Source: an uncultured Bacteroidales bacterium
GTDB taxonomy: Bacteria; Bacteroidota; Bacteroidia; Bacteroidales; UBA932
Direction of reading: 5' to 3'
DNA: 63,241 nt
Assembly (NCBI GenBank): GCA_900317925.1
Contig: ONIQ01000011.1
Span: forward strand, 1-63,241
Shown here: in pieces, positions 9,109 through 16,796 of the stretch
Numbering within the stretch: position 1 is the stretch's first letter
How the letters are laid out: every line of letters begins with the position of its first letter
The notes under the pieces: generated by a model
The model's input: the letters and a program-made list of their open reading frames with translations, nothing else
What the model was told of the DNA's origin: nothing
Database searches by the model: none
Translations under genes and position numbers: made by a program

Positions 9109-9619
9109 ACCTTCCGGGCCAGAGGCTGTTTTTCCGGAAGGTCAGTGCCATTGCAGGGGGACCTTCCATGCCAGAGGCTGTTTTCCCGGAAGGTCGGCGC
9201 TTTTTCCGGGGGACCTTCCATGCCAGAGGCTGTTTTCCCGGAAGGTCCTGCGTTTTTCCGGGGGACCTTCCATGCCAGGGGCCGTTTTTAAGGAAGGTCG
9301 GTGCCATGTTTTCCCGGAAGGTCGGCGCCATTCCGGGGGGACCTTCCATGCCAGAGGCTGTTTTTCCGGAAGGTCGGTGCCATTGCAGGGGGACCTTCCA
9401 TGCCAGGAGCCATTTTCCCGGAAGGTCGGTGCCATTCCGGGGGGACCTTCCATGCCAGAGGCTGTTTTCCCGGAAGGTCCTGCGTTTTTCCGGGGGACCT
9501 TCCATGCCAGGGGCCGTTTTTAAGGAAGGTCGGTGCCACATGCCAGGGGCCGTTTTTAAGGAAGGTCGGTGCCATTCCAGGGGGACCTTCCGGGCCAGAG
9601 GTTGTTTTCCCGGAAGGTC
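9109..9619. repeat. 52-bp tandem repeat array 1 with alternating inverted 8-mers
   Basis: About ten units fill the intergenic region between two divergently transcribed genes. A unit is CCTTCC, a 20-nt spacer (for example ATGCCAGAGGCTGTTTTCCC), GGAAGGTC, then 16-18 nt ending GGGGGA. Unit starts at 9110, 9162, 9214, 9266, 9342, 9394, 9446, 9498 and 9586 show an exact 52-bp period, broken twice where partial units sit (76- and 88-bp steps). Each CCTTCC/GGAAGG pair can form a hairpin. All frames stay open over long stretches only because the unit lacks stop codons; nothing supports coding. The same family occurs inverted at 39174-39617. Function unknown. Confidence 0.95.
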
Positions 9620-9661
9620 GAATATTAGGGACAAGGTGCGCAATAAGTGGGACATTGTTGC

Positions 9662-9669
9662 TATCTTTG
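9662..9669 (+). promoter_or_regulatory. -7 box immediately before queH
   Basis: TATCTTTG lies 4 nt before a double ATG (9674 and 9677). If transcription starts ~7 nt downstream, as in this promoter class, the mRNA begins at or inside the ATG pair and is leaderless. No good -33 element is visible. Confidence 0.55.
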
Positions 9670-9673
9670 CAGT

Positions 9674-10372
9674 ATGATGGACTTGAAGTCTACAGACAAG
9701 GTGTTGGTTCATGCGTGTTGTGCACCGTGCTCGGGGGCCATTTTGGAATGGCTCGTGGGGCAGGGTGTAAGGCCCACCGTGTTCTTCAGCAACGCCAATA
9801 TCTACCCCTTAGCCGAGTATGAGCTTCGCAGGGGCGAGCTGTTGCGCTATGCCGCCCAGCTGGGCCAAAAGGCGTCGGGTAGCAACCAAGAAGCGGCGTG
9901 CAGCACACAGGAAGCGTCGGACGGCGGCCAAGGACCGGGCAGCCAGGAGCCGAGGGGCCTGGCGGTGATAGACGATGTCTATGACCATGAGGCTTGGCGG
10001 TGCGCCGTGCGGGGACTTGAGTGCGAGCCGGAGCGTGGACAGCGCTGCCTGCAGTGCTTCCGCTTCCGTCTGGAGCGGGCGGCCCGTTATGCGCACGAAC
10101 ACGGCTTCAACGTCCTCACCACCACACTGGCCTCTTCGCGTTGGAAAGACCTCGAGCAGGTGGATGCCGCAGGTTCTTATGCCTGCAGCCTCTTCCCCGG
10201 CCTGCGCTGGTGGGGCCGGAACTGGCGCAAAGGCGGCCTGCAGGAGCGGCGCTCAGCCATCATCCGCGAACAAAACTTTTACAACCAGACCTGGTGCGGC
10301 TGCGAATTCAGCCACCACGATAAAACGAACGAACCCACATGTCCCCTTCCCGTCGAGGCGCCCTCGCGCTAA
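9674..10372 (+). CDS. queH: Epoxyqueuosine reductase QueH
   Basis: 232 residues. QueH reduces epoxyqueuosine to queuosine in tRNA, the last step of Q synthesis, in place of QueG. The DUF208 signature is clear: CCAPCSG near the N-terminus, then RCLQCFRFRLERAA, TTTLASSRWKD and the C-terminal CGCEFS, supplying the Cys residues of the iron-sulfur/disulfide centre. Between the usual helix (LLRYAAQLG) and the DDVYDHEAW segment sits a ~27-residue hydrophilic insert (QKASGSNQEAACSTQEASDG...) with no counterpart in the family as I know it. The gene overlaps the next by 34 nt. The -7 box directly upstream supports the ATG at 9674 or 9677 rather than earlier in-frame codons. Confidence 0.9.
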   Translation: MMDLKSTDKVLVHACCAPCSGAILEWLVGQGVRPTVFFSNANIYPLAEYELRRGELLRYAAQLGQKASGSNQEAACSTQEASDGGQGPGSQEPRGLAVIDDVYDHEAWRCAVRGLECEPERGQRCLQCFRFRLERAARYAHEHGFNVLTTTLASSRWKDLEQVDAAGSYACSLFPGLRWWGRNWRKGGLQERRSAIIREQNFYNQTWCGCEFSHHDKTNEPTCPLPVEAPSR

Positions 10373-11802
10373 CTCCCCTGCTGGTTTTCCTGCTGGTCTA
10401 TCTGGTGACCTCGCTGGCTGTCGGCGATTTCTATAAAGTTCCCGTATCGGCCGCCTTCCTGATAGCCTCCATTTACGCTATCTGCATCACGAGCAACGCC
10501 GCAGGAGCAACTGCGAACAACGCCGCAGGAGCAACTGCGAGCAACGCCGCGGGAGCAGCGGCGGGCAACGCCGCGGGAGCAACTGCAAGCAACGCCGCGG
10601 GAGCAACTGCAAGCAACGCCACGGAAGCAACTGTAGGCAACGCCGCAGGAGCAGCGGCGGGCACATGGGGCGGGAAACTGCCGCTTCGGGAGCGCATTGC
10701 CATTTTTTCGGAAGGGGCGGGCGATAAGAACGTCCTGCTGATGATCTGGATTTTCGTGCTGGCCGGCGCCTTCGCCAGCACGGCCAAGGCCATCGGCTCC
10801 ATCGATGCCACGGTGAACCTCACCCTGTCCATCCTGCCTGCCAAGTTCCTCTTCGCCGGGTTGTTCCTGGCCGCCTGCTTCATCTCCCTGTCCATCGGCA
10901 CCAGCGTAGGCACGGTCGTGGCCCTGGTTCCCCTCGCAGCCGGATTGGCCGCCGACACCGGCATGAGCCTCCCCCTGATAACGGCCATCATCGTCGGCGG
11001 TGCCTTCTTCGGCGACAATCTCTCGTTCATCTCGGACACCACCATCGCAGCCACCCAGTCGCAAGGCTGTTCGATGACCGACAAATTCAAAGCCAACCTG
11101 TGGATTGCAGCCCCTGCCGCCGTGGCGGTAGCAGCCCTGTACCTGGCGATGGGCCTTCGGACCGACGTCGTTCCCCAGGCGGGTCCGGTGGATATCCTGC
11201 TCCTGGTCCCCTACCTCGCCGTCATCGTCCTAGCCCTTACGGGCCTTGATGTCATTCTGGTGCTCACCAGCGGACTCGGCCTCAACCTGGCCATCGGCCT
11301 GCTGCGCGGCAGCATGGGTTGGAGCGACTTTCTGAGCGCGGTCGGCAACGGCATCGCCGGGATGGGCGACCTGATTATCGTCACCCTGCTGGCGGGCGGC
11401 ATGCTCGCCCTCATCCGCCATGGCGGTGGACTCGAGGCCCTCATCCAGGCCCTCACCCGCCGCATCCGCGGGAAACGGGGAGCCGAACTGAGCATCGCCG
11501 CGCTGGTAAGCCTGGCCAACCTCTGCACGGCCAACAACACCATCGCCATCATCACCACGGGCGGCATTGCCCGCGACATCACGGAAAAATACAAATTGGA
11601 CCCGCGCAAGAGCGCCAGCATACTGGACACCTTTTCGTGTCTGATGCAGGGCTTGTTGCCTTACGGGGCCCAATTGCTGATGGCCGCAAGTCTTTCAGGA
11701 GCAGGCGCTTTCGAAATTATCGGAAGGCTCTACTATCCCTTTGCGCTGGGCATTGCCGCATTGCTGGCCATCCTGCTGCGGCTGCCGGTAAAGTACCGTT
11801 AG
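10339..11802 (+). CDS. NhaC-type Na+/H+ antiporter with an in-frame tandem-repeat insert
   Basis: 487 residues, polytopic inner-membrane protein with ~11-12 hydrophobic segments. The motif GGAFFGDNLSFISDTTIAAT matches the GDNLSxxSDT core of NhaC antiporters; ITTGGIARDI and a second SLANLCTANNT half follow. After the second membrane segment (~residues 53-108) comes an Ala/Gly/Asn-rich insert made of seven 8-residue repeats like NAAGATAS (DNA 10495-10662), probably a loop outside the membrane core. The start overlaps the 3' end of queH by 34 nt, and the stop overlaps efp on the opposite strand by 4 nt. Ion specificity cannot be assigned from sequence. Confidence 0.8.
   Translation: MSPSRRGALALTPLLVFLLVYLVTSLAVGDFYKVPVSAAFLIASIYAICITSNAAGATANNAAGATASNAAGAAAGNAAGATASNAAGATASNATEATVGNAAGAAAGTWGGKLPLRERIAIFSEGAGDKNVLLMIWIFVLAGAFASTAKAIGSIDATVNLTLSILPAKFLFAGLFLAACFISLSIGTSVGTVVALVPLAAGLAADTGMSLPLITAIIVGGAFFGDNLSFISDTTIAATQSQGCSMTDKFKANLWIAAPAAVAVAALYLAMGLRTDVVPQAGPVDILLLVPYLAVIVLALTGLDVILVLTSGLGLNLAIGLLRGSMGWSDFLSAVGNGIAGMGDLIIVTLLAGGMLALIRHGGGLEALIQALTRRIRGKRGAELSIAALVSLANLCTANNTIAIITTGGIARDITEKYKLDPRKSASILDTFSCLMQGLLPYGAQLLMAASLSGAGAFEIIGRLYYPFALGIAALLAILLRLPVKYR
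10495..10662. repeat. Seven in-frame 24-bp tandem repeats inside the antiporter gene
   Basis: Seven copies of a 24-bp unit (AACGCCGCAGGAGCAACTGC plus 4 nt) encode Asn-Ala-Ala-Gly-Ala-Thr-Ala-Ser and variants. Because the unit is a multiple of three, slippage would lengthen or shorten a loop without breaking the frame. Confidence 0.95.
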
Positions 11803-12368
11803 CGGACGCGCTCGCCGTAGGTGCGGTCCACCGTGTTCACGGTGATGTACTCGTCGGTGTTGATGAAGAGCGGAACCATTACCTTGGCGCCGGTTTCGAG
11901 GGTAACCTCTTTGAGGGCGCTCGTAGAAGCGGTATTGCCCTTCACGGCCGGCTCCGAATAGGTAACCTGCAGGGTTACATAGGTCGGGAGCTCGCAGGTG
12001 AGGCATTTCTCTTCCGGCTCGGTGACGAAAATCATCTCCACGTGCTGGCCTTCCTTCATCAAGTCGGCATTCTCCACGATGTCCTTCGGCAGGTGGATCT
12101 GCTCGTAGGTCTCCTCGTTCATGAAGTTGAAACCGTCCTCATCGGCATAGAGGAACTGGTAGCCGCGGTGCTCGACGGTAATGGTGTCGATTTTGGCGCC
12201 GGCGGTGAAAGTGTTTTCGAGGATACGGCCGTTCTCCAGGTTGCGGAGTTTCGTTTTCACGAAAGCGGGACCCTTGCCCGGCTTCACGTGCTGGAACCAT
12301 ACGATGGAGCACGGTTTGCCGTTGAAATTCAGATAAAGACCGTTCTTGAAATCTGCTGTTGTTGCCAT
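11799..12368 (-). CDS. efp: Translation elongation factor P
   Basis: 189 residues, the usual EF-P length. EF-P binds between the P and E sites of the ribosome and relieves stalling at polyproline. The N-terminal KOW-like domain carries the tip loop HVKPGKGPAF with Lys32 at the position modified in many bacteria; OB domains II and III follow (IHLPKDIVENADLM; VTYSEPAVKGNT; VPLFINTDEYITVNT). Neither epmA/epmB nor earP is in the window, so the modification state is unknown. A near-consensus promoter lies upstream at 12410-12441. The gene is convergent with the antiporter (4-nt overlap). Confidence 0.95.
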   Translation of the reverse strand: MATTADFKNGLYLNFNGKPCSIVWFQHVKPGKGPAFVKTKLRNLENGRILENTFTAGAKIDTITVEHRGYQFLYADEDGFNFMNEETYEQIHLPKDIVENADLMKEGQHVEMIFVTEPEEKCLTCELPTYVTLQVTYSEPAVKGNTASTSALKEVTLETGAKVMVPLFINTDEYITVNTVDRTYGERVR

Positions 12369-12409
12369 AAAACTATATCATTTAATGTTATTCAGCTTGT
12401 TACAGGCTG

Positions 12410-12441
12410 CAAATTTATATAATTGTCACTTTTCTTGCAAA
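12410..12441 (-). promoter_or_regulatory. efp promoter
   Basis: TTTG (12441-12438) and TAAATTTG (12417-12410) on the minus strand are separated by 20 nt. The -33 element lies inside the last codons of ispH. Expected start near 12403, leader ~35 nt. Confidence 0.75.
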
Positions 12442-13310
12442 ATTTTCTGCGCCACGTCCTCCAGCAGCCATTTGGGCGTAGAGGTGGCCCCGCAAACGCC
12501 CACCCGGTCGCCGTCGCGGAACCATTCCGCCCGCAATTCATCCGGCGAGCCGATCTGCCAGGTTCGCGCATTCGCCCCGCGGCACAGGTCGAACAGCACC
12601 TTCCCATTGGAGCTCTGGCGACCCGACACGAAGATAATCACATCGTGCCTGCGGGCGAAATCGGCCAGTTGCGCATGGCGCGATGCAACCTGCCGGCAGA
12701 TGGTATCGTGTACCCGCAGCTCTTCCGGCCGGACCATCCGTTCCAGGAGCCGGGAACAAATCGCCGCATACCCCGACGGGCTCTTCGTGGTTTGCGAGAA
12801 CACCTCGATGGGTTTGGAAAAATCGATCCGGCCGGCGGCGATGGCCTCGTCCAGCATCGCTTCGTTTTCCACCACCAGGACGTCGCCGTCCACCTGTCCC
12901 TCCAGGCCCAGCACCTCTGCATGGCCAATCTTTCCAAAGATAACGATCTGTCCGCCAAGCGGTTTCAACCGGGCATATGCCTCCCGGATAATCCCTTGCA
13001 GCTGGAGCACCACCGGGCAGGTGCAGTCGATGACGCGGCACCCCAGTTCCCGGGCCTGCGCATAGGTAGCGGGCGGTTCGCCGTGGGCGCGGATCAGCAG
13101 GGTCTGGCCGGCCGGCATCGAATCTTTCGAGACCGTCCGCAAACCCTTCCCTTCCAGGCGCTCCAGTTCCGCTTCGTTGTGGACGATGGCGCCCACCGAA
13201 TACAGCGGCTCGCCCGGATGCGCCTCCAGGAACTCTTCGGCCTTGCTGATGGCGCGGATCACGCCGCCGCAGAATCCGGAACGCGGATCTATTTCAACTT
13301 GTAAGGCCAT
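12426..13310 (-). CDS. ispH: 4-hydroxy-3-methylbut-2-enyl diphosphate reductase
   Basis: 294 residues. IspH is the last enzyme of the MEP pathway, reducing HMBPP to IPP and DMAPP with a [4Fe-4S] cluster. Cluster ligands are in place: SGFCGGV (Cys14), IDCTCPVV and a later DTICRQVASRH region. Also visible are HGEPPATY, SPSGYAAI and FVSGRQSSNGKVLFDLC. The start codon follows the cmk stop by one nucleotide, so it is the second gene of a cmk-ispH operon. The usual Bacteroidetes pairing of cmk with ispH supports both calls. Confidence 0.95.
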   Translation of the reverse strand: MALQVEIDPRSGFCGGVIRAISKAEEFLEAHPGEPLYSVGAIVHNEAELERLEGKGLRTVSKDSMPAGQTLLIRAHGEPPATYAQARELGCRVIDCTCPVVLQLQGIIREAYARLKPLGGQIVIFGKIGHAEVLGLEGQVDGDVLVVENEAMLDEAIAAGRIDFSKPIEVFSQTTKSPSGYAAICSRLLERMVRPEELRVHDTICRQVASRHAQLADFARRHDVIIFVSGRQSSNGKVLFDLCRGANARTWQIGSPDELRAEWFRDGDRVGVCGATSTPKWLLEDVAQKILQEK

Positions 13311-13311
13311 G

Positions 13312-13998
13312 TTATTCCAGGATGCCGAAACGTCCCTGCATCAGGCCCTGCACCCAGCAGACCTCCTCATGCAGTTCCATCTCCGAATTATCCAGCACAA
13401 AGGCGTCAGCGGCCTGCCGGAGCGGGTTGGTTTCACGGTGGGAATCAATATAATCCCGTTCCTTGAGGTTCTTCATCACCTCCTCCAGCACCGGCTGCTC
13501 GCCCTTCATCACCATCTCATCGTAGCGGCGCCGCGCGCGCACATCGTCCCGGGCGGTCATGAAAATTTTCAGCTGCGCATCCGGGAAAACGGCCGTTCCG
13601 ATATCGCGCCCGTCCATCACCACGCGTCCCTGCTCGCCGAAGGCATGCAGGCGGGCGTCCACATACGCCCGGACAAAGGGGACGGCGGCTACCGGGCTCA
13701 CGTTGCCCGATACTTCCAGCGTGCGGATTTCCTTTTCCACGCAGCGGTCTCCGATGCAGGTGCCGCCCTCGCCGAAATGGGCATCCAAGCCCGCAAGACC
13801 CTCCTTCAACGCGGCCAAGTCGATGGTTTTATCGGCCGATATCCACCCGTTTTCCATCGCGAAAAGGGTTACGGCGCGATACAGGGCACCGGAATCCAGG
13901 TACGTGAACCCGAAGTGTTTCGCAATCAGCTTCGCGAACGTGCTCTTCCCCGTCGAGGAATAGCCGTCGATGGCAATGATGATGTCCGGAATCTTCAT
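13312..13998 (-). CDS. cmk: Cytidylate kinase
   Basis: 228 residues from MKIPDIIIAIDGYSSTGKST. The enzyme phosphorylates CMP and dCMP. Motifs: P-loop DGYSSTGKST, then YLDSGALYRAVT, VMDGRDIGTAVFPDAQLKIF and ARRRYDE. The frame stays open far upstream, but an extension to 14613 would overlap the divergent regulator gene, adds unrelated sequence and exceeds family length; the ATG at 13998 sits ~20 nt below a TATATTTG -7 box. Followed directly by ispH. Confidence 0.95.
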   Translation of the reverse strand: MKIPDIIIAIDGYSSTGKSTFAKLIAKHFGFTYLDSGALYRAVTLFAMENGWISADKTIDLAALKEGLAGLDAHFGEGGTCIGDRCVEKEIRTLEVSGNVSPVAAVPFVRAYVDARLHAFGEQGRVVMDGRDIGTAVFPDAQLKIFMTARDDVRARRRYDEMVMKGEQPVLEEVMKNLKERDYIDSHRETNPLRQAADAFVLDNSEMELHEEVCWVQGLMQGRFGILE

Positions 13999-14019
13999 GA
14001 TAAAATTGGTATAGGATAA

Positions 14020-14027
14020 CAAATATA
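14020..14027 (-). promoter_or_regulatory. -7 box of the cmk-ispH operon
   Basis: TATATTTG on the minus strand matches the TAnnTTTG consensus, with ~15 nt of leader to the cmk ATG. No convincing -33 element was found. A partly matching GATATTTG on the plus strand (14040-14047) may serve the divergent regulator gene. Confidence 0.5.
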
Positions 14028-14076
14028 AAAAAAAACCGCGATATTTGCATGGTAAACAAGATAAAATCGCGCAATC

Positions 14077-15228
14077 ATGAAGATACTGGTCATTGATGAC
14101 GAACGCCCCATCCGCAACTCGCTGAAGGAAATCCTGGGCGATGAAGGCTATACCGTAGAAACCGCCGAAAGCGGCGCACAGGCATTGGAACTGGTTGATA
14201 AAGAAAAGTTCGACGTCATTTTCTGCGATATCAAGATGCCCGGCATGGATGGAATGGAAGTCCTGTCCAAACTGGAAGAGGAAGGCGTTGAAGCGGCCGT
14301 TATCATGATTTCCGGTCACGGCGACATCGACACCGCCGTGGATTGCATGAAAAAAGGAGCGTTCGACTTCATCCAGAAGCCCCTGGACCTGAACCGCATC
14401 CTCATCACCATCAAGAACGCCACCGAACGGGTGAACCTGGTGAAAGAGAACAAAATCCTCAAAAAGAAAGTCTATGGCCAGCAGATGATCGGCGAGAGCG
14501 AACCCATCCGCCACATCCGCGACATCATTGCCAAGGTGGCGCCCACCGACGCCCGCGTGCTCATCACCGGTGCCAACGGTTCCGGCAAGGAGCTTGTGGC
14601 CCGCAGCCTGCACCAGCAGAGCGACCGGTCGCAGATGCCCTACATCGAGGTGAACTGCGCCGCCATTCCTTCAGAACTTATTGAAAGTGAACTGTTCGGA
14701 CACGAAAAAGGTTCCTTTACCTCGGCCATCAAACAGCACAAGGGCAAGTTTGAGCAGGCCGACGGCGGCACCCTCTTCCTGGACGAAATCGGGGATATGT
14801 CGCTGGCGGCCCAGGCCAAGGTGCTGCGGGTGCTGCAGGAGAAAAAACTCTCCCGCGTGGGCAGCGACAAGGACATCGAGGTGAACGTGCGCGTGGTGGC
14901 CGCCACCAACAAGGACTTGAAGGCCGAAATCGAGAAGGGAACCTTCCGCGAGGACCTCTACCACCGCTTGAGCGTCATCCTCATCCGCGTTCCCTCGCTG
15001 GACGAAAGGAAGGACGATATTCCCCTGCTGATCAATTACTTCGTGGAACAGATCTGTGCCGAGAGCGGCAAGAGCGTGCGGGCCTTCAGCCCCGAGGCCA
15101 TCGCCCTGCTGCAGGAAAAAACGTGGCCGGGCAACATCCGCGAACTGCGCAACGTCGTAGAACGGCTCCTCATCCTCGGCGGCAACCCCGTCAGCGCGCA
15201 GGACGTCCGCGACTACGTCAACGCGTAG
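14077..15228 (+). CDS. NtrC-family response regulator lacking a DNA-binding domain
   Basis: 383 residues. Receiver domain (1-~120): acidic pocket VIDDE, phospho-acceptor Asp51 in FCDIKMPG, Lys in QKPLD. A linker leads to an AAA+ sigma54-interaction domain (~140-375): Walker A GANGSGKE, Walker B GTLFLDEIGDM, then FREDLYHRL and WPGNIRELRNVVERL. Two departures: the GAFTGA loop that contacts sigma54 reads GSFTSA, and the protein ends at about the point where the AAA+ domain ends, without the Fis-type helix-turn-helix of NtrC (~460-470 residues). It may act from solution, as known for HTH-less members such as FlgR, or by protein contacts. No sensor kinase is adjacent. Divergent from cmk; its end overlaps miaA by 11 nt. 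Confidence 0.9.
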   Translation: MKILVIDDERPIRNSLKEILGDEGYTVETAESGAQALELVDKEKFDVIFCDIKMPGMDGMEVLSKLEEEGVEAAVIMISGHGDIDTAVDCMKKGAFDFIQKPLDLNRILITIKNATERVNLVKENKILKKKVYGQQMIGESEPIRHIRDIIAKVAPTDARVLITGANGSGKELVARSLHQQSDRSQMPYIEVNCAAIPSELIESELFGHEKGSFTSAIKQHKGKFEQADGGTLFLDEIGDMSLAAQAKVLRVLQEKKLSRVGSDKDIEVNVRVVAATNKDLKAEIEKGTFREDLYHRLSVILIRVPSLDERKDDIPLLINYFVEQICAESGKSVRAFSPEAIALLQEKTWPGNIRELRNVVERLLILGGNPVSAQDVRDYVNA

Positions 15229-16084
15229 CAGGAAGCCAAGTAATAGAAGGGTCCCGGCGCCACCAGGTGAGCTGGCGCTTGGCGTAATTGCGGCTGTGCT
15301 GCTGCACCAGTTCCACAGCCCGGTCCAGGGAGATATCCCCGTCCAGATAAGAGAAGATTTCCCGGTAACCCACCGTCTGCAGGGCCGGGCAGGAGCGATA
15401 CGGCAGGAGCGACCGCACCTCGTCCACCAGTCCCGCCTCCATCATCTGCAGCACCCGCCGGTCGATCCGCGCGTACAATTCCGCACGCGGCCGGTTCAGG
15501 CCGATTTTCTCGATCGAAAATTCCCGCTGCCGGCGCTGTCCGGTCTTGAACGAGGAGAACGGTTTCCCCGTGCCGATGCATACCTCCAGCGCCCGCACAA
15601 CCCGCTGGCCGTTCGTTAGTTCCAGGGTTTCGTACGAGGTCGGATCGAGGCGTCGCAGTTCTTCCGCGAGCGAGGCGGGACCTTCGGTGCGAAGGCGCTC
15701 CATCAGCCTGGCCCGGATGGCCGGATCTACCTGCGGGAGGCTGTCCAGCCCGCCGCAGACGGCATCGATATAGAACATGGAACCGCCCGTCATCACCAAA
15801 GTTTCGTGCCCCTCAGCAAAAAGGCGGCGGATGAGCGCGAGGGCATCCACCTCATAATCGCCCGCGGTGTAATTTTCTGTTACCGAGCGGGTTTGGATGA
15901 AATAATGCTTTACGGCAGCCAGCTGTTCCGGGGAAGGAACGGCCGTTCCGATAGACATTTCACGGAAAATCTGCCGGGAATCGCAGGAAATGACAGGCGA
16001 GCCGACTTCAAGAGCCTTCGAGATGGCGAAATCGGTCTTGCCGACCGCCGTAGGCCCCAGAATGATGAGGAGCCGTCCGGGCAT
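15218..16084 (-). CDS. miaA: tRNA dimethylallyltransferase
   Basis: 288 residues, slightly short for MiaA (~300-315). It transfers dimethylallyl from DMAPP to N6 of A37 in tRNAs that read UNN codons. Motifs: P-loop GPTAVGKTDF, ISCDSRQIFREMSIGTA, VMTGGSMFYIDAV, NGQRVVRALEV and TVGYREIFSYLDG, ending with YAKRQLTWWRRD. It shares one nucleotide with the stop of the upstream acidic-tail gene (TAATG), so the two are probably cotranscribed. DMAPP supply by ispH, ~2 kb away, is a metabolic link only. Confidence 0.95.
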   Translation of the reverse strand: MPGRLLIILGPTAVGKTDFAISKALEVGSPVISCDSRQIFREMSIGTAVPSPEQLAAVKHYFIQTRSVTENYTAGDYEVDALALIRRLFAEGHETLVMTGGSMFYIDAVCGGLDSLPQVDPAIRARLMERLRTEGPASLAEELRRLDPTSYETLELTNGQRVVRALEVCIGTGKPFSSFKTGQRRQREFSIEKIGLNRPRAELYARIDRRVLQMMEAGLVDEVRSLLPYRSCPALQTVGYREIFSYLDGDISLDRAVELVQQHSRNYAKRQLTWWRRDPSITWLPATR

Positions 16085-16707
16085 TACAGGGAGAGTTCTT
16101 CCGAACCGTCGAAAATTTCCTTGCCGTCCTCGTCGTCGTCGTACTCCTCTTCGTCCTCTTCATCGTCCGGCTCATCCACTTCGTCCTCATCTTCAGGATC
16201 GAACTCCGGCAACAGCGAGGTTTTCTTACGCATTTTGTGGACTTTGTCGTCCTCCTCATCGGGTTCGGCCGGCAGGTGGCGCTGCTCGTTCGGGAGGTCC
16301 TCATAGGCCACATAGCCGTTTTCGAAATCGATGGGATTCGGGCCTTTGGTTTCCAGGATATACGGAGAGATTCCGGCTACGCCCTCGACCTCTCCCTCGA
16401 AGGTAATGTTGACGCTTTTGCGGTTGGTCACATCGTAGAAATACACGAACGACACCACCCCGAGCTTGACGGTCTGGGCCACCGTGACCGTATCTACCGT
16501 GCCGCTGCCCAGGTCGAACTGGCCGTAACGGGCCACCACGTTCCCGGCTGCATCCAAAGCTTTGAAAAGGATAAGTTGGTCTTGCGCGAACTCCATATCG
16601 GCCCGCATCTGCTTATGGAAGGTATAAAGCGTCGTTTCCGGCCGCATGCAGTAGAGCCGGAAGAAACCTTTGATGCCCGTAAGCGTTACTCTGTACTGGT
16701 AAACCAT
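16084..16707 (-). CDS. pRiA4b ORF-3-like (IS1096 passenger-like) protein with acidic tail
   Basis: 207 residues. The N-terminal ~135 residues (MVYQYRVTLTGIKGFFRLYC..., then LYTFHKQM and VSFVYFYDVTNRKSVNITFE) resemble the plasmid pRiA4b ORF-3-like fold, which Bacteroidetes carry as a stand-alone chromosomal protein. The last ~50 residues are almost all Asp and Glu (DPEDEDEVDEPDDEEDEEEY). Despite the family's name, no insertion sequence is near. The function of this family is unknown. First gene of a two-gene unit with miaA, behind a good promoter (16731-16763). Confidence 0.65.
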   Translation of the reverse strand: MVYQYRVTLTGIKGFFRLYCMRPETTLYTFHKQMRADMEFAQDQLILFKALDAAGNVVARYGQFDLGSGTVDTVTVAQTVKLGVVSFVYFYDVTNRKSVNITFEGEVEGVAGISPYILETKGPNPIDFENGYVAYEDLPNEQRHLPAEPDEEDDKVHKMRKKTSLLPEFDPEDEDEVDEPDDEEDEEEYDDDEDGKEIFDGSEELSL

Positions 16708-16730
16708 AGTCTTGTTATGAATTGCGATGT

Positions 16731-16763
16731 CAAAGATACAAATATTTTCCGTCCCGTTGCAAA
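16731..16763 (-). promoter_or_regulatory. Promoter for the acidic-tail protein/miaA unit
   Basis: TTTG (16763-16760) and TATCTTTG (16738-16731) on the minus strand, spacing 21 nt; expected start near 16724, 17 nt before the ATG. Confidence 0.7.
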
Positions 16764-16796
16764 ATAATATTTAATTCTCTAATTTCGTATCCCGAT

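Noticed and set aside
9109..9619. CRISPR array
   Set aside because: The constant element is only 8 bp and alternates in orientation, the spacers come from a few reused variants, and no cas genes are present.
9059..9712. Several long overlapping reading frames on both strands across repeat array 1
   Set aside because: The 52-bp unit has no stop codon in most frames and is not a multiple of three, so every frame stays open and gives the same peptide pattern; no start signal or family match supports coding.
13999..14613. N-terminal extension of cytidylate kinase
   Set aside because: Overlaps the divergent regulator gene and its promoter region and is not part of the Cmk family.
16084..16707. 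Insertion-sequence gene (IS1096 passenger)
   Set aside because: The family name refers to a passenger protein; there is no transposase, terminal inverted repeat or target duplication, and the gene is tightly coupled to miaA.
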